Position numbers and translations under genes: made by a program. This document shows, in pieces, positions 52,562-60,536 of a DNA stretch of 64,000 nt; positions within the stretch are counted from its first letter, which is position 1, and every line of letters starts with the position of its first letter. Source of the DNA: Prado023 sp963700475 (GTDB lineage: Bacteria; Actinomycetota; Actinomycetes; S36-B12; CAIYMF01); assembly GCA_963700475.1 (NCBI GenBank), contig CAVOXR010000015.1, forward strand, positions 372,001 to 436,000, written 5' to 3'. The notes beneath the pieces are model-generated. The model was not told where the DNA came from. It saw nothing but the letters and a program-made list of their open reading frames with translations, and did no database searches.

Positions 52562-52669
52562 TCAATGGTCACAGGGCTGCCCGCACCCCGCGCCGCCCGG
52601 AACCAACGCCCGGGGCATATGCCGCACCATCCGAATCGCCGAGATGCCCAGCACCTTCTGAGCATTCAT
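52562..52669 (-). CDS. Possible 35-residue leader ORF upstream of the HNH gene
   Basis: ATG 52669 lies just inside the SOS box, about 15 nt after the predicted -10, and the frame closes with TGA at 52562, 116 nt before the HNH start. The peptide is basic with a Cys-containing C-terminus (GAGCGQPCDH). No Shine-Dalgarno site; it could be translated only as a nearly leaderless message. Very tentative. Confidence 0.2.
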   Translation of the reverse strand: MNAQKVLGISAIRMVRHMPRALVPGGAGCGQPCDH

Positions 52670-52684
52670 CGAACTGATGTTCGA
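52669..52684. promoter_or_regulatory. SOS box (LexA site) of the HNH gene
   Basis: TCGAAC-TGAT-GTTCGA, a perfect palindromic match to the actinobacterial LexA site TCGAAC-N4-GTTCGA. It abuts the minus-strand -10 hexamer, so bound LexA would cover the transcription start. Confidence 0.88.
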
Positions 52685-52713
52685 ATCATGCCACGGTCCG
52701 ATGGGGGTGTCAA
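52685..52713 (-). promoter_or_regulatory. Sigma70-like promoter for the HNH gene
   Basis: Minus strand TTGACA (52713-52708), 17-bp spacer, CATGAT (52690-52685), then the SOS box. The -35 is a perfect consensus match. Confidence 0.75.
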
Positions 52714-52854
52714 GTCCTTCGCGCGGGATGTCGCCGTTGAACCAACGGCAGGCGGCCGATCGGCTGCAGCTGTCCTGCACCGGTCGGCCGGCACCGGGAA
52801 CCGGTGGTCTCGCCCGCTCGCCGCCCCGCTGTGCACCCCGGATGGGGCAGGGGG

Positions 52855-52883
52855 TTGACGTTGTCAGACCCCGGGCGTACGTT
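52855..52883 (+). promoter_or_regulatory. Sigma70-like promoter for the mutasome operon
   Basis: TTGACG (52855-52860), 17-bp spacer, TACGTT (52878-52883). The SOS box begins 9 bp downstream, over the expected start of transcription. Confidence 0.78.
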
Positions 52884-52892
52884 AGAGCCAGT

Positions 52893-52908
52893 TCGAACAC
52901 CCGTTCGA
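52893..52908. promoter_or_regulatory. SOS box (LexA site) of the mutasome operon
   Basis: TCGAAC-ACCC-GTTCGA, a perfect match to the actinobacterial LexA consensus, just after the -10 element. Confidence 0.92.
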
Positions 52909-52951
52909 ACACGGTGCTGATGGAACCGCCGACCCCGGACCGCCAGCACTC

Positions 52952-53004
52952 GGGGATCGGCCTGCGCCTCGGCGAGGGAAGCGCAGGAGCGCAGGCCGAT
53001 CCCC
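52952..53004 (+). other. Perfect 16-bp inverted repeat in the mutasome mRNA leader
   Basis: GGGGATCGGCCTGCGC (52952-52967) pairs exactly with 52989-53004; loop of 21 nt. It lies between the SOS promoter and the first gene, 52 bp before the ATG. No U tract. It could be an attenuator, a stabilising 5' hairpin or a protein site. Confidence 0.7.
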
Positions 53005-53056
53005 CCGCACAGCCGTCTTCCCCGGCGCGCGACCCAACGACTGCCAGGAGGACGCA

Positions 53057-53362
53057 ATGAGCCGCACGTATGCCGATCCGATCGATGTCCGCCGCGTGGG
53101 GGAGTGCCCCTCCGAGGAGAGCCCCGACCAGTTCCTCTGGCGCGGGCGGCTGTACGTGGTGCGCGCCGTGATCGCCCACTGGATCGAGTCGAGTGCGTGG
53201 TGGGGCGGATCGCGCCGCGCGCTGGAGGGCGCCCTCCCTGCGCACGAGCACGAGGTATGGCGCGTCGAGGCCCAGGCCGGCCGCTCGGACTCAGCCGGTG
53301 TCTACGACCTGCGCCGGGACATGGTGGCTGACCGATGGGTCCTGGCCCGCGCGCTGGACTGA
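53057..53362 (+). CDS. DUF6504 family protein, first gene of SOS operon
   Basis: Product of 101 residues: MSRTYADPIDVRR, then FLWRGRLYVVRAVIAHWIESSAWWGG and YDLRRDMVADRWVLARALD. This small domain is repeatedly found beside Y-family polymerase and DnaE2 genes in actinobacteria and is labelled DUF6504; its role is unknown. ATG preceded by CCAGGAGGA. Its place right after the LexA-controlled promoter ties it to translesion synthesis. Confidence 0.82.
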   Translation: MSRTYADPIDVRRVGECPSEESPDQFLWRGRLYVVRAVIAHWIESSAWWGGSRRALEGALPAHEHEVWRVEAQAGRSDSAGVYDLRRDMVADRWVLARALD

Positions 53363-53408
53363 CCCCACCTGTGGTGGAACGAGAACTGATTCGACAAGGA
53401 GGAGTGAG

Positions 53409-53825
53409 ATGAGCGCCGTTCCCACGAGCCCCCCGGTGCCCTACCAGGCCCGCGAACTGCTGGGCAGTGCGGCCCGGGGCCTGCTCGAGGCCTACGCAAC
53501 CCCGGATCCGGCCCGCCGGTATGCCACGGCCCATCTGGCGGCGCTGCGGGCTGCGGCGGCCGTCCTGGCAGCCCGCGCGCACCCGGTGCGCCAGGGTCGC
53601 ATCCGTAGCGTCTGGACGCTGCTGCCCGTGGTCGCCCCACAGATGCAGGAGTGGGCCGTCTTCTTCGCAGCCAACGCCGCGAGGCGTGCGGCGGCAGAGG
53701 CGGGCCTGCCCGTGGTCAGCCAGCGGGAGGCCGATGACCTGGTGCGCGACGCCGAGTCTTTCCTGGTCCAGGTCGCGGCAGTGATCGGGGTCGACCAGCA
53801 GTCGATCCTGCCCAACGAGTTCTAG
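53409..53825 (+). CDS. SAV_6107-type HEPN protein
   Basis: Product of 138 residues, all helical by pattern, with RRYATAHLAALRAAAAVLAARA and ADDLVRDAESFLVQVAAVIG, matching the SAV_6107 HEPN family found near polymerase genes. HEPN domains are often RNases, but the RxxxxH motif is not clearly present, so a non-catalytic role is possible. ATG preceded by ACAAGGAGGA; 9 bp before dnaE2. Co-expression with DnaE2 and DinB suggests an accessory role in damage response. Confidence 0.8.
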   Translation: MSAVPTSPPVPYQARELLGSAARGLLEAYATPDPARRYATAHLAALRAAAAVLAARAHPVRQGRIRSVWTLLPVVAPQMQEWAVFFAANAARRAAAEAGLPVVSQREADDLVRDAESFLVQVAAVIGVDQQSILPNEF

Positions 53826-53834
53826 GCGTCCGCG

Positions 53835-56800
53835 GTGTCGGGATTCGTCCACCTGCATGTGGCCTCGGGCTACTCGCTGCGGTACGGGACCTCCCGGCCG
53901 GAGGTACTCGTGGAGCGGGCCGCAGCGATGGGTCAGGACGCCCTCGCGCTGACCGATCGTGACGGCGCCTACGGAGCCGTGGCCTTCGCGCTGGCCTGCC
54001 GGGAGGCAGGCATCAGCCCGATCCTCGGCGTGGACCTGGCGGTCGCCCCGCAGGTCGCCCAGTCCGGTCCTGCGGCTCGGCCCCACCGTGCGCCCACTCC
54101 GGCCCGGGGCGGGGTGACTGTGGACCCCGGTCACCCGCGGGTCGTGCTGCTCGCCCGCGGTGCCGCGGGCTGGGCCTCGTTGTGCCGGGTGATCTCCGCC
54201 GCGCACCTGTCGGGGGAGCGCGGCCGCCCGCTGGTGACCCTGCCGATGCTCGGCGATCACACACAGGGGCTGGTGGCGCTGCTGGGCCCGGACTCCGATG
54301 TGGGCCGGGCGTTGGCCCGTCGCCGGCCCGACGAGGCCGAGTACCTGCTGGCCGGCTGGCGCCAGGTGCTGGGCGCCGAGGTGTCGATCGAGGTGGTGTC
54401 CCATCGCAGCGGGGCGCGCGGGGAGCGGCCCACGCTGTCCAGTGCGTTCGCCGCCCGGATGCTGACCTTCGCCGACAGGGCGGGCGCACCCGCTGTGCTC
54501 ACCAACGCGGTTCGCCACCTGACACCCGAGCAGGCCCCGGTCGCCGACGTCCTGGATGCGATCCGCCGGTTGGTCCCCCTGAACCCCCGCCACCTGGACC
54601 GCGCCAACGCCCAGGGCTACCTCAAGGACGACAGCGAGATGCACGTGGTGGCCCACGAGGTCGCTGCCGCAGCCTCGGTGGGGCGGTCCGGGATGCAGCG
54701 GCTGCTGGACGCGACCCGCGACCTGGCGGACTCCTGCCGGCTGGACCCGGCCGCCGACCTGGGCATCGGCTCAGTGCACGTCCCCGAGCTCGACGTCCTG
54801 TTCCCCGCAGGCGCCCCGGGGCTTGGCCGTGAGCAGATCCGCAGCGCCCCGGCGTCGGCCCAGGCGGCGATGGCCGACCGGGTGCTGCTCCACCGCTGCC
54901 GGGCCGAGCTCGACCAGCGGTTCACCACCTTGCGCACCCACCGGGCCGCCACCGAGCGACTCGAATCGGAACTGGCGACCATCGCGACCCTCGGCTACGG
55001 CGGCTACTTCCTGACCGTGGCTGAGGTCGTCGACCTCATCAAGGAGATGGGCGTCCGGGTGGCCGCGCGGGGGTCGGGCGCGGGCAGCCTGGTCAACCAC
55101 CTGCTGGGCATCTCCGGGGTCAACCCCCTGGAGCACGGGCTGATCATGGAGCGGTTCCTGTCCCCACTGCGCCAGGCACTGCCGGACATCGACATCGATG
55201 TGGAGTCCGCTCGGAGGACCGAGATCTACACCCGGATCCTCGAGCGGTTCGGCGGCCAGCGGTGCGTGGCGGTGTCCATGATGGACACCTACCGGGTGCG
55301 CCATGCGGTCCGTGACGTGGGCGCCGCACTCGGCCTGCCGCCGGGGGAGATCGACGCCTTCGCCAAGGCGTTCCCGCACATCCGGGCCCGAGATGCCCGC
55401 GCTGCCCTGGCCGACCTGCCCGAGCTGCGTAGCTCGGGGATGGGGCGGCTTGCCGCGCAGGGGCGCCTGGATGGGTTCCTCGACCTGGTCGAGGCCCTCG
55501 ACGGCCTGCCCCGGCACGTCGCGCTGCACCCCTGCGGCGTCCTGCTCAGCGACGGGTCGCTGCTGGACCGGACCCCGGTGGAGGCCAGCTGGATGGGGTT
55601 CCCGATGAGCCAGTTCGACAAGGACGCCGTGGAGGAGATGGGGTTCCTCAAGCTCGACGTGCTCGGCATCCGGATGCAGTCGGCGATGGCTCATGCCCTT
55701 GATGAGGTGGTCCGCATCGGCGGGGAGCCGATCGTTCTGGACGCTGTCGCGTTGGACGACCCGGACACCTTCGCGATGATCCGCACCACCCATACGTTGG
55801 GCTGCTTCCAGATCGAGTCACCCGGCCAGCGCGAGCTGATCGGCAAGTTCGCCCCCGAGACCTTCGGCGACATCATCGTGGACATCTCACTGTTCCGGCC
55901 CGGCCCGGTGAAGTCCGACATGATCACCCCGTTCCTACGGGCGCGGCAGGGCTGGGCGCAGGCCGACCTGATCCATCCCGATCTCGAGCCGGTGATCGCC
56001 GAGACCCACGGTGTGGTCGTCTTCCACGAGCAGGTCATCGGCATCATCGCCGTGATGACCGGATGCAGCCTCGCCCAGGGTGACGAGGTCCGCCGGACGA
56101 TGGGCTCCCCGGAGGGCCAGGCCCAGGTCCGGGCGTGGTTCTACCCGCAGGTCCTGGGCCGCGGCTACTCCCTCGAGGTCGTCGAGCAGGTCTGGGATGT
56201 GCTGCGCGCCTTCGCCTCGTTCGGGTTCTGCAAGGCCCACGCGGCCGCGTTCGCCCTGCCCACCTACCAGTCGGCCTGGTTGAAGGCCCACCATCCGGCG
56301 GCGTTCCTGGCCGGGGTGCTCACCCACGACCCGGGCATGTACCCCAAGCGGCTGATCCTCGACGATGCCCGCAATCTCGGGATCAGCATCCTCGGCCTGG
56401 ACGTCAACAGGTCGGGGACCGTCTACCGGGTCGAGCCCTGTCCCACCCCGGCGGCCCGCCCGACGTTGCCCGGCCTGCCCGATGGCAGCGCCCATGGGAT
56501 CAGGCTGCCGCTGACCGAGGTCAAGGGGATCTCCTCGGCCGAGGTGGAGCGGATCGTCGCCGGGCAGCCCTACGCCTCCCTGTCGGACTTCTGGCAGCGG
56601 GCCACCGTGGCCACCCCCGTGGTGGAGAACTTGGTGCTGGCCGGGGGGTTCGACACCATCTACGGGATCGACCTGTCCTCAGGTGCCCGGCTGCGCGGCC
56701 AGGTGACCCGCCGGGACCTCCTGCTGGAGGTGGCCGACTGCGAACGACTGGCCCGCAGCGCCCGCGCCAGCAGCGGTCGCGGCCGTCGGGTTCCCCGGCG

Positions 56801-57767
56801 CAGCGACACCCGTGTCGACCCCCGCGCCGAGCGGGCTGCCGGCGTCTGGGGTCGCGGCCGGGCGGTCGGAGCCGGGTCGGAGGGTCCCCTCGGCCTCGCC
56901 GACCCGGCCCTGGCCGCAGCCGCCCAGTCCCAGGCCCCGGCCGCGGTCCGGCCCAGTGAGGTGCAGTTGTCCCTCGAGCTGCCGATGGGTGGTCAGGGCC
57001 GCAGCAGCGGGTTGCCGGAGATGTCGACAGGGGAAGGGGTGCGCGCCGAGCTCGACGTCCTCGGGATGGACGTCAGCCACCACGTTCTGGACTTCTACCG
57101 GCCGATGCTGGCCGACCTCGCCGTCGTGCCCGCGCGTGACCTGTTGGCTCAGCGATCCCAGAGCCAGGTGTGGGTCGCCGGGGTGAAGGTGGCCACCCAG
57201 ACCCCGCCGATCCGCAGCGGCCGACGGGTCGTGTTCCTCACACTCGACGACTCGACCGGCCCGGTCGACGCCACCTTCTTCGAGGATGCCCAGGACCCCT
57301 ACGCCAGCACGGTCTTCTCCGGTTGGCTGCTGATGGTCCGTGGGCTGACCCGGCGCACTGGACCGCGCGGCATCTCGATCCGGGCGACCGGCTGTTGGGA
57401 CCTCGGGGTCGTGCACGAGATCTGGCATGACGGCGGCCGGGACGCAGTGGCCGAGTACATCGACTCGTTCCCGATGGTCGACACCCGGGTGGGCAGGACG
57501 GTCGAGATCATCGACGTCCCGGTCGAGGAGGCAGGGGCTGGGCAGGCGGTGGGACGCTCGCCGGTGGGGATCGGCCGGACAGCCGCTGGTGGGATGGGCC
57601 AGCGCCGCCGGGTCCTTGTGCATGCCAGCGGGTTCAAGCAGTCGCCCTACGCTGACATCAAGCCCGCCGGGGAGGACCCGGCTGTCGTACCGCCGAAAGC
57701 CCCAGCAGCCCGTACCCGAGCGCCCGGCAAGCTCTGGCATGCGAGTCCCGGGAGCAGCGGGTGGTAG
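53835..57767 (+). CDS. dnaE2: Error-prone DNA polymerase III alpha subunit
   Basis: Product of 1310 residues, longer than typical DnaE2 (~1080-1150). PHP domain at residues 1-80 (FVHLHVASGYSLRYG), pol III alpha catalytic aspartates in PDIDIDVES (Asp451, 453, 455) and KLDVLG, then HhH, and an OB-fold at ~1085-1180. A disordered Arg/Gly/Ala-rich insert (about 985-1040) precedes VQLSLELP, whose QLSLE at 1044 resembles a beta-clamp binding motif. DnaE2 carries out mutagenic translesion synthesis, usually with ImuA'/ImuB. GTG start. Confidence 0.95.
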   Translation: MSGFVHLHVASGYSLRYGTSRPEVLVERAAAMGQDALALTDRDGAYGAVAFALACREAGISPILGVDLAVAPQVAQSGPAARPHRAPTPARGGVTVDPGHPRVVLLARGAAGWASLCRVISAAHLSGERGRPLVTLPMLGDHTQGLVALLGPDSDVGRALARRRPDEAEYLLAGWRQVLGAEVSIEVVSHRSGARGERPTLSSAFAARMLTFADRAGAPAVLTNAVRHLTPEQAPVADVLDAIRRLVPLNPRHLDRANAQGYLKDDSEMHVVAHEVAAAASVGRSGMQRLLDATRDLADSCRLDPAADLGIGSVHVPELDVLFPAGAPGLGREQIRSAPASAQAAMADRVLLHRCRAELDQRFTTLRTHRAATERLESELATIATLGYGGYFLTVAEVVDLIKEMGVRVAARGSGAGSLVNHLLGISGVNPLEHGLIMERFLSPLRQALPDIDIDVESARRTEIYTRILERFGGQRCVAVSMMDTYRVRHAVRDVGAALGLPPGEIDAFAKAFPHIRARDARAALADLPELRSSGMGRLAAQGRLDGFLDLVEALDGLPRHVALHPCGVLLSDGSLLDRTPVEASWMGFPMSQFDKDAVEEMGFLKLDVLGIRMQSAMAHALDEVVRIGGEPIVLDAVALDDPDTFAMIRTTHTLGCFQIESPGQRELIGKFAPETFGDIIVDISLFRPGPVKSDMITPFLRARQGWAQADLIHPDLEPVIAETHGVVVFHEQVIGIIAVMTGCSLAQGDEVRRTMGSPEGQAQVRAWFYPQVLGRGYSLEVVEQVWDVLRAFASFGFCKAHAAAFALPTYQSAWLKAHHPAAFLAGVLTHDPGMYPKRLILDDARNLGISILGLDVNRSGTVYRVEPCPTPAARPTLPGLPDGSAHGIRLPLTEVKGISSAEVERIVAGQPYASLSDFWQRATVATPVVENLVLAGGFDTIYGIDLSSGARLRGQVTRRDLLLEVADCERLARSARASSGRGRRVPRRSDTRVDPRAERAAGVWGRGRAVGAGSEGPLGLADPALAAAAQSQAPAAVRPSEVQLSLELPMGGQGRSSGLPEMSTGEGVRAELDVLGMDVSHHVLDFYRPMLADLAVVPARDLLAQRSQSQVWVAGVKVATQTPPIRSGRRVVFLTLDDSTGPVDATFFEDAQDPYASTVFSGWLLMVRGLTRRTGPRGISIRATGCWDLGVVHEIWHDGGRDAVAEYIDSFPMVDTRVGRTVEIIDVPVEEAGAGQAVGRSPVGIGRTAAGGMGQRRRVLVHASGFKQSPYADIKPAGEDPAVVPPKAPAARTRAPGKLWHASPGSSGW

Positions 57768-57789
57768 GAAGAGACCGAGGAGGTGCCCC

Positions 57790-59103
57790 ATGAGCCGCAG
57801 CCAGATCAATCGGCCGCAGGCACCCTCCGGCTTGGGCGAGGACGACGCGGGCTGCCCGATCCTGCATGTGGACATGGATGCCTTCTTCGCCTCCGTCGAG
57901 GTCGCCCGGCGTCCCGAGCTGCGCGGGAAGCCGATGATCGTCGGCGGCGTGGGCAGCAGGGGAGTGGTGGTCGCTGCCACCTACGAGGCCCGCCAGTACG
58001 GCATCCACTCGGCGATGCCGATGAGCCGAGCCCTGCGACTGGCCCCCGACATCATCGTCGTGCCCCCGGACCACTCCCACTACTCAGAGGTCTCCGCCTC
58101 GGTCATGGAGCTGTTCACCGCGATCACCTCACGGGTGGAGGTGCTGGGCCTCGACGAGGCGTTCCTCGATGTCTCCGGGGCCCGGCGCACGCACGGCCCG
58201 CCGAGAGCGATCGCCGAGATGATCCGCGCCCAGGTCCACGACGAGCAGGGCATCACCTGCTCGGTCGGGGTCGCGCCCACCAAGTTCGTCGCGAAGCTGG
58301 CCTCCACCCAGTGCAAGCCTGACGGGCTGCTCGTCATCCCCGCCGACCGCGTCATCTCCTTCCTGCACCCCATGCCAGTCGGGGCGCTGTGGGGGGTGGG
58401 CGAGCGCACCGAGGAACAGCTGCACCGGCTTGGGCTGCGCACGGTCGCCGACATCGCCCATACCCCCCGCGCGACGCTCATCCGCGCCCTCGGCCAGGCG
58501 TCCGGTGCCCACCTGGCCGAACTGGCCTGGGGTCGCGACGAGCGCGTGGTCAGCACGCACGAGCGTGAGCGCAGCGTGGGGGCCGAGGAGACCTTCGCCC
58601 GCGACATCGACGACCAGGAGCTGATCCTCGCCGAGCTCCTGCGACTCTCGGAGAGGGTGGGTTCCCGGATGCGCAGGGCCGGCTTCTCGGGCACCACGAT
58701 CTCGATCAAGATCCGGTTCGCCGACTTCGCCACCATCACCCGGTCGCACAAGCGCAAGGTGCCCACCGACTCCAGCCGCGAGATCTTCCACGAGGCACGG
58801 ACGCTGTTCCAGGCCCTGCACCTGGATCGCGCGCGGATCCGGCTCGTCGGCGTCCGGGTCGAGGGGATCCTCGACTCCGAGGAGGTCGAGTCGCAGTTGG
58901 TCCTGGGAGCCCCGGATCGGGGGTGGCGTGAGGCGGAGGAGGCTGTCGACAGGCTGTCGGCCAGGTTCGGCTCGGGCAGCGTCCGCCCGGCACGACTGCT
59001 TCCCGACCACGCCGCTGACGACCGCCAGCAGGCTCCCGGAGACCCCCAGGAAGTCGACGGAATGGGCGCGCCGTCCACCATCGGACCAACTGGTCGCAAG
59101 TAA
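57790..59103 (+). CDS. dinB: DNA polymerase IV (Y family)
   Basis: Product of 437 residues. Catalytic motifs ILHVDMDAFFASVE (Asp28, Asp30) and GLDEAFLDVSG (Asp122, Glu123) are intact, as is the CSVGVAPTKFVAKLAS region, so the polymerase should be active; it is not the catalytically dead ImuB. A little-finger domain follows from ~250, with QLVLG at ~376 only weakly like a clamp motif. ATG preceded by GAGGAGG, 22 bp after dnaE2, hence probably in the same SOS transcript. Confidence 0.94.
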   Translation: MSRSQINRPQAPSGLGEDDAGCPILHVDMDAFFASVEVARRPELRGKPMIVGGVGSRGVVVAATYEARQYGIHSAMPMSRALRLAPDIIVVPPDHSHYSEVSASVMELFTAITSRVEVLGLDEAFLDVSGARRTHGPPRAIAEMIRAQVHDEQGITCSVGVAPTKFVAKLASTQCKPDGLLVIPADRVISFLHPMPVGALWGVGERTEEQLHRLGLRTVADIAHTPRATLIRALGQASGAHLAELAWGRDERVVSTHERERSVGAEETFARDIDDQELILAELLRLSERVGSRMRRAGFSGTTISIKIRFADFATITRSHKRKVPTDSSREIFHEARTLFQALHLDRARIRLVGVRVEGILDSEEVESQLVLGAPDRGWREAEEAVDRLSARFGSGSVRPARLLPDHAADDRQQAPGDPQEVDGMGAPSTIGPTGRK

Positions 59104-59140
59104 CATGCCGGTTCGGGTTTCCTATTCGGCAAACCCTGCC

Positions 59141-59146
59141 TATTCT
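59141..59146 (+). promoter_or_regulatory. -10-like element upstream of the DUF3040 gene
   Basis: TATTCT, about 45 nt before the GTG at 59191, which has its own AGGAGG site. The surrounding 20 bp are AT-richer than the rest of the window. Confidence 0.5.
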
Positions 59147-59190
59147 GTGTTGTGAAGCCCCGATTGCGACTGCCCAAGTAGGAGGTCACC

Positions 59191-59613
59191 GTGCCACTCT
59201 CCGAGCACGAACAGCGCCTGCTCGAGCAGATGGAACGCGCGCTCTATGCGGAGGACCCCAAGTTCGCCACCAGCATGCGCAGCTCCCGTGGAGGGGCGGG
59301 CGATCGCCGGCGCATCGTGATCGGTGTGGTCGGCCTGCTGGTCGGGCTCGGGCTTCTCGTTGCCGGCGTGGCGGCCAAGCTCGTCGTTGTCGGCGTCCTT
59401 GGCTTCCTGGCGATGCTCGGTGGGATCTGGCTGGTGATCAGCGCCCTGCGTCCCACGTCAGAGCAGTCGGCCGCTGACGCATCCGGTGGCTCGGTGGCTC
59501 CGACCAACATCACCAGCCGCTCGAAGAAGCCACGGCAGAAGCGATCAGGAGAGTCCCTGTCGGACCGCATGGAGGAGCGCTGGCGTCGTCGTCGCGAGAC
59601 CGGCGACTTCTGA
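59191..59613 (+). CDS. DUF3040 membrane protein
   Basis: Product of 140 residues beginning MPLSEHEQRLLEQMERALYAEDPKFATSMR, the DUF3040 signature, then two membrane spans (about 42-60 and 62-82) and a basic tail. In actinobacteria DUF3040 genes sit at the front of the division/cell-wall (mraZ) cluster (compare Rv2169c), but here the next gene is an unrelated esterase on the opposite strand. GTG preceded by AGTAGGAGG. Function unknown. Confidence 0.88.
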   Translation: MPLSEHEQRLLEQMERALYAEDPKFATSMRSSRGGAGDRRRIVIGVVGLLVGLGLLVAGVAAKLVVVGVLGFLAMLGGIWLVISALRPTSEQSAADASGGSVAPTNITSRSKKPRQKRSGESLSDRMEERWRRRRETGDF

Positions 59614-59631
59614 GCCCCTCCCAACAACGTC

Positions 59632-59660
59632 ACGGCCCCACCCGCTGAGGATGGGGCCGT
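59632..59660. terminator. Hairpin between DUF3040 and the esterase gene
   Basis: ACGGCCCCA (59632-59640) pairs with TGGGGCCGT (59652-59660); 11-nt loop. It lies in the 74-bp gap of a convergent pair and may terminate both. No clear U tract. Confidence 0.6.
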
Positions 59661-59687
59661 TGCCATGCGTGCCGTGCGGGCGGCCGC

Positions 59688-60479
59688 TCAGACGTGAGCC
59701 TCGATGAACCCCACAGAGGCGGCGAAGATCTTGTCCGCGTCATAGTCCAGGGTCGCCACGTGGTACGAGCGATCGAGGGTGATCTCCTCGATCGACGATC
59801 GCACCTCGGCTCGGATCAACTCGGCGTTGTTGGGAGCCAGGACGTGATCGGTCGTGGACAGGTCCAGTTGGATGGGAGCGGCGATCCCCCGAAGGAGCGT
59901 CTTCAACTGGTGGAAGCACGTGTTGAGGGTCCCGGCCACCAGGACGACGGGGATCTTGTCGTAGCCGAGTTCCACCTTGGCAGGGTCGGCGATGTCACTG
60001 GCCACGCCGGGCAGGCTCTTGGTGAGATAGGGCAGGAACCGCTGGAACGGGGCCAGGTGCTTCTGCCAGCTGGCCACGCCGTCAGCGCGCACCCACGGGT
60101 TCACGAGCACGAGTCCTGCCACCGCAGAAGGCCTCTCCCCGGCGACTCGCAGCACAAGGGCGCACCCGAAGGACTGGCCCATCAGGAAGACCGTGTCGGT
60201 CCGGGACAGCATGTCCTCGAAGGCGTCATCGACCGCGCCCTGCAGGTCGGCGAACGACTTGGTGTTGGCGTCCTCCCACGTTGTCCCATGGCCGGGAAGG
60301 CGGATCGCATTCACCGTGTAGCCGCGCTCATTGAGGTACTTCGCCCATGGCACCGTGCTGTCCGGCGAACCGGTGAAGCCGTGGACCAGTACGACACCGA
60401 TCCGTGCGTTGTCGCCGGATCCGTCCGCGGCGAACGGCTCGCAGCCGGGCTTGACCTGGTCCAACGGGGCGTCTGACAT
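59688..60479 (-). CDS. Alpha/beta-hydrolase, carboxylesterase (Est30-like)
   Basis: Product of 263 residues, no signal. The catalytic triad is readable: Ser103 in MGQSFGCAL (GxSxG), Asp211 in STTDHVL and His240 in DRSYHVATLD; the oxyanion HGFTGSP is at 33-39. The order and the DHVL and SYH blocks fit the thermostable carboxylesterase Est30 group. Start ATG 60479; substrate unknown. It is 57 bp downstream of the transglutaminase gene on the same strand. Confidence 0.85.
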   Translation of the reverse strand: MSDAPLDQVKPGCEPFAADGSGDNARIGVVLVHGFTGSPDSTVPWAKYLNERGYTVNAIRLPGHGTTWEDANTKSFADLQGAVDDAFEDMLSRTDTVFLMGQSFGCALVLRVAGERPSAVAGLVLVNPWVRADGVASWQKHLAPFQRFLPYLTKSLPGVASDIADPAKVELGYDKIPVVLVAGTLNTCFHQLKTLLRGIAAPIQLDLSTTDHVLAPNNAELIRAEVRSSIEEITLDRSYHVATLDYDADKIFAASVGFIEAHV

Positions 60480-60536
60480 CGGGGAACCTGCCTTGTTCTG
60501 GGGTCCGGTCGACTGTGGGATCGACGGTGGCACAGC

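Larger units (their letters stand above)
52446..53056. other. 611-bp divergent regulatory region of the SOS block
   Basis: No credible gene of normal size. It contains a minus-strand promoter plus SOS box for the HNH gene, a possible 35-codon leader frame (52562-52669, minus), a plus-strand promoter plus SOS box for the mutasome genes, and a 16-bp perfect inverted repeat in the mutasome leader. The stretch 52714-52854 between the two promoters shows nothing further. Confidence 0.8.
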
